A DNA stretch of 7,332 nucleotides from Cyclobacteriaceae bacterium (GCA_029882725.1 JAOUKG010000118.1:1-7332); one strand, 5' to 3'; shown: positions 1 through 6,826, counted from the first letter of the stretch. Notes: generated by a model from the letters alone, not told the origin. A program made the numbers and translations.

Positions 1-1132
1 CATAGTCGTGGGCATATTTATACCCCTGGCCATAACCAGAATCTTTCATCAATTTTGTGGGTGCATTTCTAATACTTAGAGGAATTGCAAGATCTCCAGT
101 TTCCCGTACCACTTGTCTTGCCATTTTTATAGCCATATAGGAGGCATTACTTTTGGGTGAAGTAGCCAGATATACCGTGCACTGAGATAAAATAATTTCT
201 GCTTCAGGATACCCAATTACATTAACTGCCTGAAAACAAGTATTGGCCATTACCAAAGCTGTGGGGTTGGCATTTCCGATATCTTCTGATGCCAGAATCA
301 GTAACCTCCTGGCTATAAATTTCACATCTTCACCTCCTTCAATCATCCTCGCCAGATAATACACTGCGGCATTGGGATCACTCCCTCTTATAGATTTGAT
401 AAAAGCAGAAATAATGTCATAATGTTGCTCCCCATTTTTATCGTAATTGACCACCTTTTTCTGAACCATTTCCATCACCAATTGATTCGTAATTACAATA
501 GGATCCATTGGGTGGTTGGAGGCTATAAGTTCCAACGTGTTTAACAGCCTTCTGGCATCACCTCCAGATATATTAAACAAAGCGCCCGTTTCTTCAATAT
601 TAAAGGTTTTCTTTTTCAGAAAGTCATCCTTTTCAATGGCCAGGTTAATCAGGCCCAACAAATGATTTTCATCCAAAGCTTTCAATGTATAAACCTGGCA
701 CCTTGAAAGTAATGCAGAGTTTACCTCAAAAGAAGGATTTTCGGTAGTTGCACCGATGAGGGTTACTACTCCCTTTTCAACAGCCCCCAATAAGGCATCT
801 TGCTGGGATTTATTGAAACGATGTATTTCATCGATAAATAAAATTGCACTTTGCTGCCGTTTTGCTTTATCTATTACCTCCCTCACATCTTTTACTCCTG
901 CAGTTACTGCACTAAGTGTATAAAAAGGCACTTTTACTGTATTGGCAATAATATTTGCAATTGTGGTTTTACCCACTCCCGGAGGGCCCCACAAAATCAT
1001 GGATGGTATCCTTCCTTTGGTTACGGCTATACGCAGTACACCCTCGGGTCCGGTGAGGTGCTCCTGGCCAATTAAATCGTCAAACCCTGTGGGCCTCAAC
1101 CGTTCTGCTAAGGGTATATTTGTTGAAAACAT
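1..1132 (-). CDS. rarA: Replication-associated recombination protein A (RarA/MgsA, AAA+ ATPase), 3' end cut by the window edge
   Basis: Encodes the first 377 residues of a RarA (MgsA/WHIP/Mgs1 family) ATPase; the family is usually about 420-450 residues, so roughly the last 50 lie beyond base 1. Family knowledge: RarA is a clamp-loader-like tetrameric AAA+ protein in the cytoplasm that acts at stalled replication forks with SSB and recombination proteins. Visible motifs are the N-terminal GQEHL (22-26), Walker A GPPGVGKT (49-56), Walker B with D101-E102 (LFIDEIHRFN), sensor 1 GATTENPS (127-134), an arginine finger in LLSRC (R144) and sensor 2 GGDARRLLN (190-198). The C-terminal RarA-specific part includes EGGED and ASEDIGNANP (281-290). 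The ATG at 1132-1130 is the natural start because the protein MFSTNIPLAERLRP begins as the family does. It lies 4 bases after the stop of the upstream YigZ-family gene, so the two are probably co-transcribed. There is no Shine-Dalgarno sequence. No frame break is seen. Confidence 0.96.
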   Translation of the reverse strand, partial: MFSTNIPLAERLRPTGFDDLIGQEHLTGPEGVLRIAVTKGRIPSMILWGPPGVGKTTIANIIANTVKVPFYTLSAVTAGVKDVREVIDKAKRQQSAILFIDEIHRFNKSQQDALLGAVEKGVVTLIGATTENPSFEVNSALLSRCQVYTLKALDENHLLGLINLAIEKDDFLKKKTFNIEETGALFNISGGDARRLLNTLELIASNHPMDPIVITNQLVMEMVQKKVVNYDKNGEQHYDIISAFIKSIRGSDPNAAVYYLARMIEGGEDVKFIARRLLILASEDIGNANPTALVMANTCFQAVNVIGYPEAEIILSQCTVYLATSPKSNASYMAIKMARQVVRETGDLAIPLSIRNAPTKLMKDSGYGQGYKYAHDY

Positions 1133-1136
1133 GGGT

Positions 1137-1745
1137 CTAAAGAATGTTATATTTTATTAATTCCTTTCTTGAAAAAAGTATATCCAAAAGTTGAATCAAT
1201 TCGCCTCTATCCTTTTCCGGAGCGGATAATGTCAGTTGGCAGTATTGTCCATACTTTTTTTCAATATACTCCAAATTGTGGAGGTTAATCAATTTTTCTA
1301 TACTTGAAGTGCTTTCGTAGGGGAAAAGTACCATAAGTTGAAATCGAAGTTCTATTATTTTGACTCGGGTATTTTCCAAACTCAATACTGCTGCAGTTTT
1401 ATAGGCATTAATTAACCCGGGAACACCCAGTTTTGTTCCGCCAAAATACCGCACTACCACCACAAGCGTATTGGTAATATCCAACGATCGGATCTGACCC
1501 AGAATGGGATCGCCGGCAGAGTGCGACGGTTCCCCATCATCGTTGGCAAATTGTGTTTCACCTGCTTTACCCATTATAAAGGCATAACAATGATGTCGTG
1601 CGTCGTAATATTCGGTTTTCACCTGTTGCAAGCGAGCGTCTGCCTCCTCCCGGGTTTCAACGGGAAAAGCTAAACCAATAAACTTGCTGCCCCGGTCTTT
1701 AAATTCACCTTTCCCTTCTTTCGCTATCGTTTTGTATGAATACAA
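1137..1745 (-). CDS. YigZ/IMPACT family protein (UPF0029), TTG start
   Basis: A 202-residue protein of the YigZ/IMPACT family, of normal length. The N-terminal domain carries the signatures DDGEPSHSAGDPIL (69-82) and RYFGGTKLGVPGLINAY (99-115), corresponding to the DGEPSGTAG and RYFGGxKLG motifs of E. coli YigZ. The C-terminal part (about 135-202) matches the position of the small ferredoxin-like UPF0029 C-terminal domain. The molecular function in bacteria is not settled; the eukaryotic relative IMPACT/Yih1 binds Gcn1, and the bacterial proteins are cytoplasmic. The start is TTG (1745-1743): the frame has an in-frame TAA upstream and no ATG or GTG between it and YSYKTIAKEGKGEFKDRGSKF, which is where the family begins. 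The gene lies 4 bases upstream of rarA and diverges from the DUF2807 gene across 105 bases. Family assignment is secure; biological role is not. Confidence 0.92.
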   Translation of the reverse strand: MYSYKTIAKEGKGEFKDRGSKFIGLAFPVETREEADARLQQVKTEYYDARHHCYAFIMGKAGETQFANDDGEPSHSAGDPILGQIRSLDITNTLVVVVRYFGGTKLGVPGLINAYKTAAVLSLENTRVKIIELRFQLMVLFPYESTSSIEKLINLHNLEYIEKKYGQYCQLTLSAPEKDRGELIQLLDILFSRKELIKYNIL

Positions 1746-1850
1746 TATCTTTTGTTTTATGCAACCCTTGATGAAACTGTGTAGTCTTTAGGGAACAAAT
1801 CTCAAAAAATATAAGTAATAATTCAGTTAAAAGGTTAAAATTTCAATGAT
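1746..1850. other. Divergent intergenic region between the YigZ-family gene and the DUF2807 gene
   Basis: This 105-base AT-rich gap must hold the promoters of both diverging transcripts. I found only near matches to the Bacteroidota -7 box on either strand, such as TATTTTTTG on the minus strand (one base too long in its spacer) with no properly spaced TTTG, so no promoter is called. There is no clear ribosome binding site before either gene; AAGG at 1831-1834 is too far from the ATG at 1851 to be convincing. No small gene or RNA was recognised. Confidence 0.6.
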
Positions 1851-2534
1851 ATGAAAAAATTAGTTTACCTAGTGGGGGCTCTTGCTTTCCTTGTTACGTT
1901 TTCGGTTTCTGCTTTCCAAAAGGAAAAAAGGGATGTAGGTAGTTTTAATGGTGTTTCGATTGGAGTTGGAGGTACCGTGTATATAAAGATTGGAAACACT
2001 ACTTCGGTGGAACTTGAAGGTGACGAACTGGATAAAATTGAAACGGAAGTGGAGGGAAAAACCTTGAAAATCAGAAGGGAAAAATCCTGGGGAAGTTGGA
2101 ATTCCGACGATCTTACTATTTACATTACCACCCCGGAACTAAATGCAATCAAATTATCTGGTTCTTCAAAGGTGATTGTTGAATCTTTGGTAAAGGCCGA
2201 AAATATGGATATTTCTATATCAGGTTCAGGGAAAATTGAATCTAAACTTAATGTGGAATCACTGGATATTTCTATATCCGGAAGTGGGAAAATAGAATTA
2301 TCAGGTAATGCCAATGAAACCGAAATCAGTATTAGTGGTTCAGGAAAAGTAGAAGCAGAGGAACTTGCTACGGAGATTGTGAAGACAAGAATCTCGGGAT
2401 CAGGGAGTATTTATATTACAGTAAATAAAGAAATTGATGCTAAAGTAAGTGGTAGTGGCGATATCTATTATAAAGGAAACCCCGGCACTGTAAACATTCA
2501 TTCCAGTGGAAGCGGTAGAATAAAGAAAATTTAA
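1851..2534 (+). CDS. Secreted head-GIN domain protein (DUF2807 family) with seven SGSG repeats
   Basis: A 227-residue exported protein. Residues 1-21 form a signal peptide (MKK, a hydrophobic stretch LVYLVGALAFLVTF, then VSA with likely signal peptidase I cleavage before F22); there is no lipobox cysteine. The mature N-terminus, RDVGSFNGVSIGVGGTVYIK, is the typical opening of the head-GIN/DUF2807 domain, sometimes annotated as putative auto-transporter adhesin. From residue 103 on the chain is a beta-solenoid-like series of SGSG turns at 103 (SGSS), 124, 143, 162, 182, 200 and 219, a period of 18-21 residues, often written ISGSGKIE. The family is common in Bacteroidota envelopes and lacks a firmly known function; adhesion or a structural role is guessed from the fold. 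The protein ends on the last repeat with no C-terminal sorting domain, so periplasmic location is as likely as surface display. It converges with the MFS gene, 7 bases separating the stop codons. Family call is sure, function unknown. Confidence 0.93.
   Translation: MKKLVYLVGALAFLVTFSVSAFQKEKRDVGSFNGVSIGVGGTVYIKIGNTTSVELEGDELDKIETEVEGKTLKIRREKSWGSWNSDDLTIYITTPELNAIKLSGSSKVIVESLVKAENMDISISGSGKIESKLNVESLDISISGSGKIELSGNANETEISISGSGKVEAEELATEIVKTRISGSGSIYITVNKEIDAKVSGSGDIYYKGNPGTVNIHSSGSGRIKKI
2206..2278 (+). repeat. Direct DNA repeat inside the DUF2807 gene
   Basis: The 16-base sequence TGGATATTTCTATATC occurs at 2206-2221 and again at 2263-2278, exactly 57 bases (19 codons) apart. It codes for the DISIS part that leads into consecutive SGSGKIE turns. 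Identity at the DNA level, where other repeats of this protein have diverged, suggests these two units arose by recent duplication or are kept alike by gene conversion. The dating is inference. Confidence 0.7.
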
Positions 2535-2541
2535 CGCGGGT

Positions 2542-3708
2542 TTAGGTAACTTTTTTAAGTGCTTTATTGTAATACAACACCAGAATGAAGGCAATGAGGG
2601 CCATGATACCTCCAACTATAAAAGTAGCAGTAAAATTTTCTGTTCGGTTATTGTAAATCCAGGCCGAAAGTACGGAGCCAAAGAAAATACCGGCCTCCAA
2701 ACCCATATAAACCGTGGCCACACCTTTGGCCCGGTTTTTTTCGTTACCTAAATCAATGGTCCATGCAAAAATTGTGGGTGTATTAATGCCACTTCCCAAT
2801 CCAAATAATATCCCTCCCCAAAAAAACATGTCTTTAGTCTCACTTATAGCCAACAACCACATACCGGTAATTATTAATGCCAAAGCAATTAAAATAAGAG
2901 GTTCCCTACCAAAACGATCGGAAGCTTTGCCTGCGAGTAACCGGGAGGCAAGCGAAGATATCGTAAAATACAAGAAGATGGTCCCCCGGTTGGGCACCAT
3001 GAGATGATCGGAAAGATCGGGTACTATGGTGAGAAACAAGCCAAAACAAAAGGCTGAAAACAGCATACTCAATGTAGCTGGCATTACTCTTTCATCGTAA
3101 ATTTTTTCTTTCCAAACGGCCAACAGACTCCACGAAAATTTCGATTTGTTTTGCAGGGTTTCCCGCAATTTGCCTAAACTTACTATACTCCCCAGGGCTG
3201 CAAGGGAACTGGCATAAAACATGGCATCCAGCCCAAATTCAGCAGAAATAAGACTTCCAAAAAAAGGTCCGCTTCCCATACCCAGGGTTCCGGCAATACC
3301 CAGGTACCCCATGGCTTGTCCTCTGTGGGTAACAGGTATTGTATCTGCTAAATAAGCAGTAGTACCCGTGGGTTGAAAACCCGTGGAAAAACCGTGAAAA
3401 AATCTGAGCATTAAAAATGCAGCTACGGTATGTACAAATGGGTATAATGCTCCCAGGGCAAAACAGACAAAAGTTCCTACAAAAATTACAGGAATCCTTC
3501 CAACTGTATCGGCCAACTTTCCACTAAAAGGTCTTGAAATAAATGCCGCTACTGTAAATAACCCAATAATAAGCCCCTTATAACCAGCACCCCCCAAAGC
3601 AGTAATATAACTGTTCATTTCAGGGATAATCATGTTGAAACTGACAAAAAACAGGAAACTGCTAAAGCACAATAACCAAAACTGCAGGGGGTAACGGTAT
3701 CCAATCAT
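2542..3708 (-). CDS. Major facilitator superfamily (MFS) transporter, substrate unknown
   Basis: A 388-residue inner-membrane protein with twelve predicted hydrophobic segments (roughly 9-28, 42-60, 72-92, 94-112, 133-155, 160-178, 208-230, 240-258, 268-288, 293-311, 330-350 and 358-380). The MFS loop 2-3 motif A is clear, GKLADTVGR at 63-71, with a second copy between helices 8 and 9, GKASDRFGRE at 260-269. RFFHGFSTG (102-110) matches motif B, and GTLGMGSGPFFG (140-151) resembles the antiporter motif C, which hints at proton-coupled export. The frame stays open to 3831, but the ATG at 3708-3706 is preferred: it gives MIGYRYPLQFWLL directly before helix 1 and a normal MFS length, while a start at 3831 would add 41 residues and run over the start of the diverging gene at 3819. 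The gene stands alone, converging with the DUF2807 gene. The sequence does not identify the substrate. Confidence 0.93.
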   Translation of the reverse strand: MIGYRYPLQFWLLCFSSFLFFVSFNMIIPEMNSYITALGGAGYKGLIIGLFTVAAFISRPFSGKLADTVGRIPVIFVGTFVCFALGALYPFVHTVAAFLMLRFFHGFSTGFQPTGTTAYLADTIPVTHRGQAMGYLGIAGTLGMGSGPFFGSLISAEFGLDAMFYASSLAALGSIVSLGKLRETLQNKSKFSWSLLAVWKEKIYDERVMPATLSMLFSAFCFGLFLTIVPDLSDHLMVPNRGTIFLYFTISSLASRLLAGKASDRFGREPLILIALALIITGMWLLAISETKDMFFWGGILFGLGSGINTPTIFAWTIDLGNEKNRAKGVATVYMGLEAGIFFGSVLSAWIYNNRTENFTATFIVGGIMALIAFILVLYYNKALKKVT

Positions 3709-3818
3709 TTTAAAAAGTTGAGTAAAGAAAGAAAAAGAGGCTGACTTTATAAAGAAAATTTGTTTCTTCGGAACATATTGCGTGATTTTGGGATTTAATA
3801 GATAAATAAAAAAATTTA
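3709..3818. other. Divergent intergenic region between the MFS gene and the prenyl synthase gene
   Basis: A 110-base AT-rich region between two diverging starts. It holds a good candidate promoter for the plus-strand gene, listed separately. On the minus strand I saw only a weak -7 candidate (TATGTTCC) with no properly spaced -33 box, so no promoter is called for the transporter. Neither start has a Shine-Dalgarno sequence; the leader before 3819 is A/T only, as is usual in Bacteroidota. Confidence 0.6.
3759..3790 (+). promoter_or_regulatory. Candidate Bacteroidota-type promoter for the prenyl synthase gene
   Basis: TTTG at 3759-3762 is followed after 20 bases by TGATTTTG at 3783-3790, which matches the primary-sigma -7 consensus TAnnTTTG except for one base, with the usual spacing. 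Transcription would start near 3797 and give a leader of about 20 bases before the ATG at 3819. This is a pattern match only. Confidence 0.5.
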
Positions 3819-4796
3819 ATGATAAACTCACCTGAGATTTTAAGAGGTCTGGTAAACAAACAAATTGAAAAACTAGATAATGGTAATCGTCCGCCTGAGT
3901 TGTACGACCCTATCAAGTACATAATGGAACTGGGAGGAAAGAGGCTTAGACCTGTACTGGTTCTCATGAGTTATCTTTTATATAAAGATGATCCAAATGA
4001 CATCTTAGATCAGGCTGTTGCAGTAGAGATGTTTCATAATTTCTCGTTGGTTCATGACGACATAATGGACAATGCTCCTTTACGAAGGGGCAAGCCAACT
4101 GTTCATGAAAAATGGAATGCAAACACTGGTATTCTGGCAGGTGATGTAATGCTTGTAAAAGTGTATGATTTGTTACTTGAAAATCTGGATACAGACAAAA
4201 TTTCAGATACATTAAAGAGGTTCAATCTGGCTGCAATCAGGGTTTGTGAAGGCCAGCAACTAGACATGAACTTTGAAACCAGAAAAGAGGTAAATGAGAC
4301 TGAGTATATCGAAATGATAAGGTTGAAAACGGCTGAATTATTGGCCTTTTCTCTGGCATTGGGAGCCACTCTGGCTGGGAAAAAATCAGAGATAAAACAT
4401 TTTGAGGATTTTGGAAATCAAATTGGAATTGGATTTCAATTAAAAGATGACCTGCTTGATGCCTATGGTGGTGAAGGTTTTGGAAAACAAGTTGGAGGGG
4501 ATATTATAAGCTGTAAAAAAACTTTCCTCACAATTAAAACACTTGAACTTGCAAGTGAAAAAGACAGAAAATTACTTTTGAAGTGGTTTGGTGAGAACCC
4601 TGGATTGTCTGATGCAGAAAGGGTAGAAAAAGTAATAGCCCTATACAACACCTACGGCATAAAAGAAAAAACGGAAGAGCGTATGAACCAATATTTTGAA
4701 GCCGGATTTCAATCATTGAAAAAAATTGATGCCCCGTTAAATAGAAAGGCAACTTTACGTGCCTTTACTGAAGCATTAATCGAGAGAAACACTTGA
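3819..4796 (+). CDS. Polyprenyl synthetase family protein (trans-isoprenyl diphosphate synthase, probably short-chain C15/C20)
   Basis: A 325-residue cytoplasmic all-alpha prenyltransferase that adds isopentenyl diphosphate to an allylic diphosphate, supplying isoprenoid precursors such as those for quinone side chains, lipid carriers or carotenoids. Motifs in order are GGKRLRP (39-45), the first aspartate-rich motif DDIMD (80-84) with the following RRGKPT (89-94), GDVML (108-112), the KT pair (170-171), FQLKDDLLD with the second aspartate-rich motif DDLLD (210-214), and FGKQVGGDI (221-229) with KKTF (233-236). All magnesium-binding aspartates are present. The residue five before the first motif is F75. 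From family rules, a bulky residue there with no two-residue insertion in the motif points to a short product (farnesyl or geranylgeranyl), not a long quinone chain. That product call is inference. The ATG at 3819 has no Shine-Dalgarno sequence but sits just after a candidate promoter. The same-strand kinase gene follows after 76 bases and is probably a separate unit. Confidence 0.94.
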   Translation: MINSPEILRGLVNKQIEKLDNGNRPPELYDPIKYIMELGGKRLRPVLVLMSYLLYKDDPNDILDQAVAVEMFHNFSLVHDDIMDNAPLRRGKPTVHEKWNANTGILAGDVMLVKVYDLLLENLDTDKISDTLKRFNLAAIRVCEGQQLDMNFETRKEVNETEYIEMIRLKTAELLAFSLALGATLAGKKSEIKHFEDFGNQIGIGFQLKDDLLDAYGGEGFGKQVGGDIISCKKTFLTIKTLELASEKDRKLLLKWFGENPGLSDAERVEKVIALYNTYGIKEKTEERMNQYFEAGFQSLKKIDAPLNRKATLRAFTEALIERNT

Positions 4797-4819
4797 TAAA
4801 ACAGGATAAAAGACAAAAT

Positions 4820-4839
4820 AACTGATTTTTCAGTTTTTT
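4820..4839 (+). terminator. Possible intrinsic terminator after the prenyl synthase gene
   Basis: AACTGA (4820-4825), a TTTT loop and TCAGTT (4830-4835) form a perfect 6-bp hairpin followed by four more T residues, 24 bases after the stop codon. The stem is short and AT-rich, so termination may be weak. The 3' arm and T run lie where the -33 region of the next gene's promoter would be. Confidence 0.45.
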
Positions 4840-4852
4840 GATGCCCACTAAT

Positions 4853-4860
4853 TATATTTG
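4853..4860 (+). promoter_or_regulatory. Candidate -7 box for the histidine kinase operon
   Basis: TATATTTG is an exact match to the Bacteroidota -7 consensus TAnnTTTG. The spot about 20 bases upstream has no clear TTTG; the nearest one, 4837-4840, is only 12 bases away. If used, transcription would begin about 5-8 bases before the GTG start at 4873, giving an almost leaderless message. Confidence 0.4.
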
Positions 4861-4872
4861 TAGATTTAGTTT

Positions 4873-6138
4873 GTGAAAAGAAACACATTCAGGTTTGTAA
4901 TTATTTTAGCCACATTTAGTATTGTGGGTATTAGTATTATTCAAGTTTATTGGTTCAGGCGGGCTTTTGATCTTGAAGACCAACGCTTCAACAGGGAAGT
5001 TGTTTCAGCTCTCCACAATGTAGCGGGTCAGTTTTTTGAGTTAAACAAAGCTGCAGTACCTGCCACCAACCCAATTAAACAGTTGTCGTCCAATTACTTC
5101 GTGGGCATGGTAAATAACGAAATTGACGCCAATTTGCTTGAATTTTTGCTGAGAAGTGAGTTCGAAAAAAGGAATATCCAGGCTGATTTCGAATACGGAA
5201 TATATGACTGTACAAATGATGAAATGGTGTATGGTAGTTATGTTTCTTTTTCAAATGAAGAGTCGGAAATAAAAACTGATTTGCCTAAATGGGAAAATCA
5301 GAGTTACTATTTCGGAGTAAATTTTCCCTCCCGAACTGGTACATTGATTAACCGGTTGGGGATTTGGTCTTTTTCTTCTGTGGTTTTGATTCTTGTTATT
5401 GTATTTTTTGGATATACACTTTTTGTGATTTTCAGACAAAAAAGACTTAGTGAAATACAAAAAGATTTTATCAACAACATGACCCATGAATTTAAAACCC
5501 CTATTTCCACCATTGCACTTTCGGCAAACGTATTGAAGGATCCCAAAATTATTGATCAACCGGAAAGGTTGCGTAATTATGCCACTATCATTGAAAATGA
5601 AAACCAAAGGATGAAAAATCAAGTGGAAAGAGTTCTTCAAATAGCATCGGTGGATACACAAATAGAATTTAAGAAAGAGGGAATTTATTTATTGGAAATG
5701 GTTCAGGAGATTGTTACCAGTATGGAGGTATCTATTGAAAAGTCGAAAGCAATAATCAGTATTACAGACGATGGTTCCAACCCAAAACTCCAGGCCGACA
5801 AGTTGCACCTGAGTAACGTGATTTACAATCTTTTAGATAATGCCATAAAATACTGCGAGAAAAAGCCAGAAATTAGTATTAGGGTTTTCACAGACCGACA
5901 TAAAGTAGTTTGCGAAATTACAGATAACGGAATTGGTATTTCCGAAAAAGAATTGAAGCGTATTTTTCATCGGTTTTACAGAGTATCTACTGGAAATGTG
6001 CACAATGTAAAAGGATTTGGTTTGGGTCTTAGTTATGTACAACAAGTTGTTACAGCAATGGGGGGAATGGTAAAAGCAAAGAGTATTGAGAATAAAGGCA
6101 GTACTTTCACACTTATTTTTCCAATCAATGAAAGCTAA
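4873..6138 (+). CDS. Membrane sensor histidine kinase, RprX-like, GTG start
   Basis: A 421-residue inner-membrane kinase that should phosphorylate the response regulator encoded just downstream. Residues 7-27 form the first membrane helix, about 28-163 an extracytoplasmic sensor region that I cannot assign to a known domain, and about 164-187 the second helix. The cytoplasmic part has the HisKA dimerisation helix with phospho-acceptor H205 in NNMTHEFKTP (201-210), followed by the HATPase_c domain: N box NVIYNLLDNAIKY (315-327), G1 DNGIGI (351-356), F box IFHRFYR (364-370) and G2 GFGLGLSYV (381-389). All residues needed for activity are present. There is no HAMP domain; the second helix runs nearly straight into the HisKA helix, as in B. 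fragilis RprX. The start is GTG (4873-4875), chosen because MKRNTFRFVIILATF places a short charged tail before helix 1. Its 3' end overlaps the regulator gene by 11 bases. The signal sensed is not known. Confidence 0.93.
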   Translation: MKRNTFRFVIILATFSIVGISIIQVYWFRRAFDLEDQRFNREVVSALHNVAGQFFELNKAAVPATNPIKQLSSNYFVGMVNNEIDANLLEFLLRSEFEKRNIQADFEYGIYDCTNDEMVYGSYVSFSNEESEIKTDLPKWENQSYYFGVNFPSRTGTLINRLGIWSFSSVVLILVIVFFGYTLFVIFRQKRLSEIQKDFINNMTHEFKTPISTIALSANVLKDPKIIDQPERLRNYATIIENENQRMKNQVERVLQIASVDTQIEFKKEGIYLLEMVQEIVTSMEVSIEKSKAIISITDDGSNPKLQADKLHLSNVIYNLLDNAIKYCEKKPEISIRVFTDRHKVVCEITDNGIGISEKELKRIFHRFYRVSTGNVHNVKGFGLGLSYVQQVVTAMGGMVKAKSIENKGSTFTLIFPINES

Positions 6139-6817
6139 AAATAGTCATATTTTATTGGTAGAAGACGATGAGTCATTGGGTTTTGTAATATCAGATAACC
6201 TCAAAGAAAATGAGTATAATGTGCATTGGGTTCAAGATGGGCAAGAAGCACTGGACAAGTTTTTTCAGTCTCGGTATGATCTTATTATCCTGGATGTGAT
6301 GCTTCCTAAAATCGATGGATTTACCCTTGCAGAAAAGTTTAGGTCCGAAAATCAGGGAGTTCCCATTTTATTTTTATCTGCTAAATCACTGTTGGAAGAT
6401 CGCCTTGAAGGTTTGCGAAAAGGAGGAGACGACTACCTCACCAAGCCCTTTAGCATGGAAGAGCTACTGCTAAAGATCGAGATATTTTTGAAAAGATCAG
6501 AGAGTGGTTCCTTTTCCAAGTTGAAAGTTTACAAAATAGGAAAATATACATTTGTTCCTGATGAGTTAAAACTGAACTATGAAGGCGAGGAAATACTTTT
6601 AACCAAAAAGGAGGTTATGGTATTGTTGATGTTTTGTGAAAATAAAGGGACAGTATTGAAAAGGGAGGATATTTTGGAAAAGGTTTGGGGCAGTAATGAT
6701 TACTTTCTGGGAAGAAGCCTTGATGTTTTTATCAGTAAACTTAGGAAACACTTAAAAAAAGACCCTGATATAAGTATCACTAATTTTCACGGTGTGGGTT
6801 TCAAACTTGAGGATTAA
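6128..6817 (+). CDS. OmpR/PhoB-family response regulator, RprY-like
   Basis: A 229-residue DNA-binding regulator, a normal length for the family. The receiver domain (about 7-120) has the acidic pocket E12, D13, D14, the phosphorylation site D56 in LIILDVMLP (52-60), S84 in place of the more common switch threonine, and K106 in TKPF. The C-terminal winged-helix domain (about 135-228) includes LLTKKEVMVLLMFCENKG (157-174), the recognition-helix region SLDVFISKLRKHL (197-209) and the final HGVGFKLED hairpin. The frame is open to a TTG at 6086, but the ATG at 6128 is preferred because MKAKNSHILLVEDD is the normal family opening. This makes an 11-base overlap with the kinase stop, which suggests translational coupling and one operon. 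No Shine-Dalgarno sequence precedes it. The pair resembles Bacteroides RprX/RprY in order and domains; its target genes cannot be read from this window. Confidence 0.95.
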   Translation: MKAKNSHILLVEDDESLGFVISDNLKENEYNVHWVQDGQEALDKFFQSRYDLIILDVMLPKIDGFTLAEKFRSENQGVPILFLSAKSLLEDRLEGLRKGGDDYLTKPFSMEELLLKIEIFLKRSESGSFSKLKVYKIGKYTFVPDELKLNYEGEEILLTKKEVMVLLMFCENKGTVLKREDILEKVWGSNDYFLGRSLDVFISKLRKHLKKDPDISITNFHGVGFKLED

Positions 6818-6826
6818 GCTCAATTT
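6807..6826 (+). terminator. Weak hairpin across the regulator stop codon
   Basis: TTGAG (6807-6811) pairs with CTCAA (6819-6823) around a 7-base loop containing the stop codon, followed by TTTAAATTTTG. A 5-bp stem and a broken T run make it a poor intrinsic terminator; it may act with the palindrome about 30 bases on, or do nothing. Confidence 0.2.

Noticed and set aside
851..1160. Plus-strand open frames of 72-74 codons opposite rarA
   Set aside because: They lie wholly or mostly antisense to conserved rarA motifs including Walker A and Walker B, and resemble no protein.
2209..2523. SGSG-coding repeats as a CRISPR-like or tandem DNA array
   Set aside because: The periodicity is in the protein, in frame and with diverged DNA; only two units share a long DNA match, and there are no spacers.
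3709..3831. N-terminal extension of the MFS gene to 3831
   Set aside because: It adds 41 residues not typical of the family, overlaps the start of the diverging prenyl synthase gene and covers its candidate promoter; the ATG at 3708 fits the family better.
5251..5661. Minus-strand frame of 136 codons opposite the kinase gene
   Set aside because: It is a shadow of the kinase frame, with composition unlike a real protein and no recognised motif.
6086..6127. TTG start for the response regulator at 6086
   Set aside because: The extra 14 residues precede the normal family N-terminus, and the ATG at 6128 fits both the family and a typical short overlap with the kinase gene.
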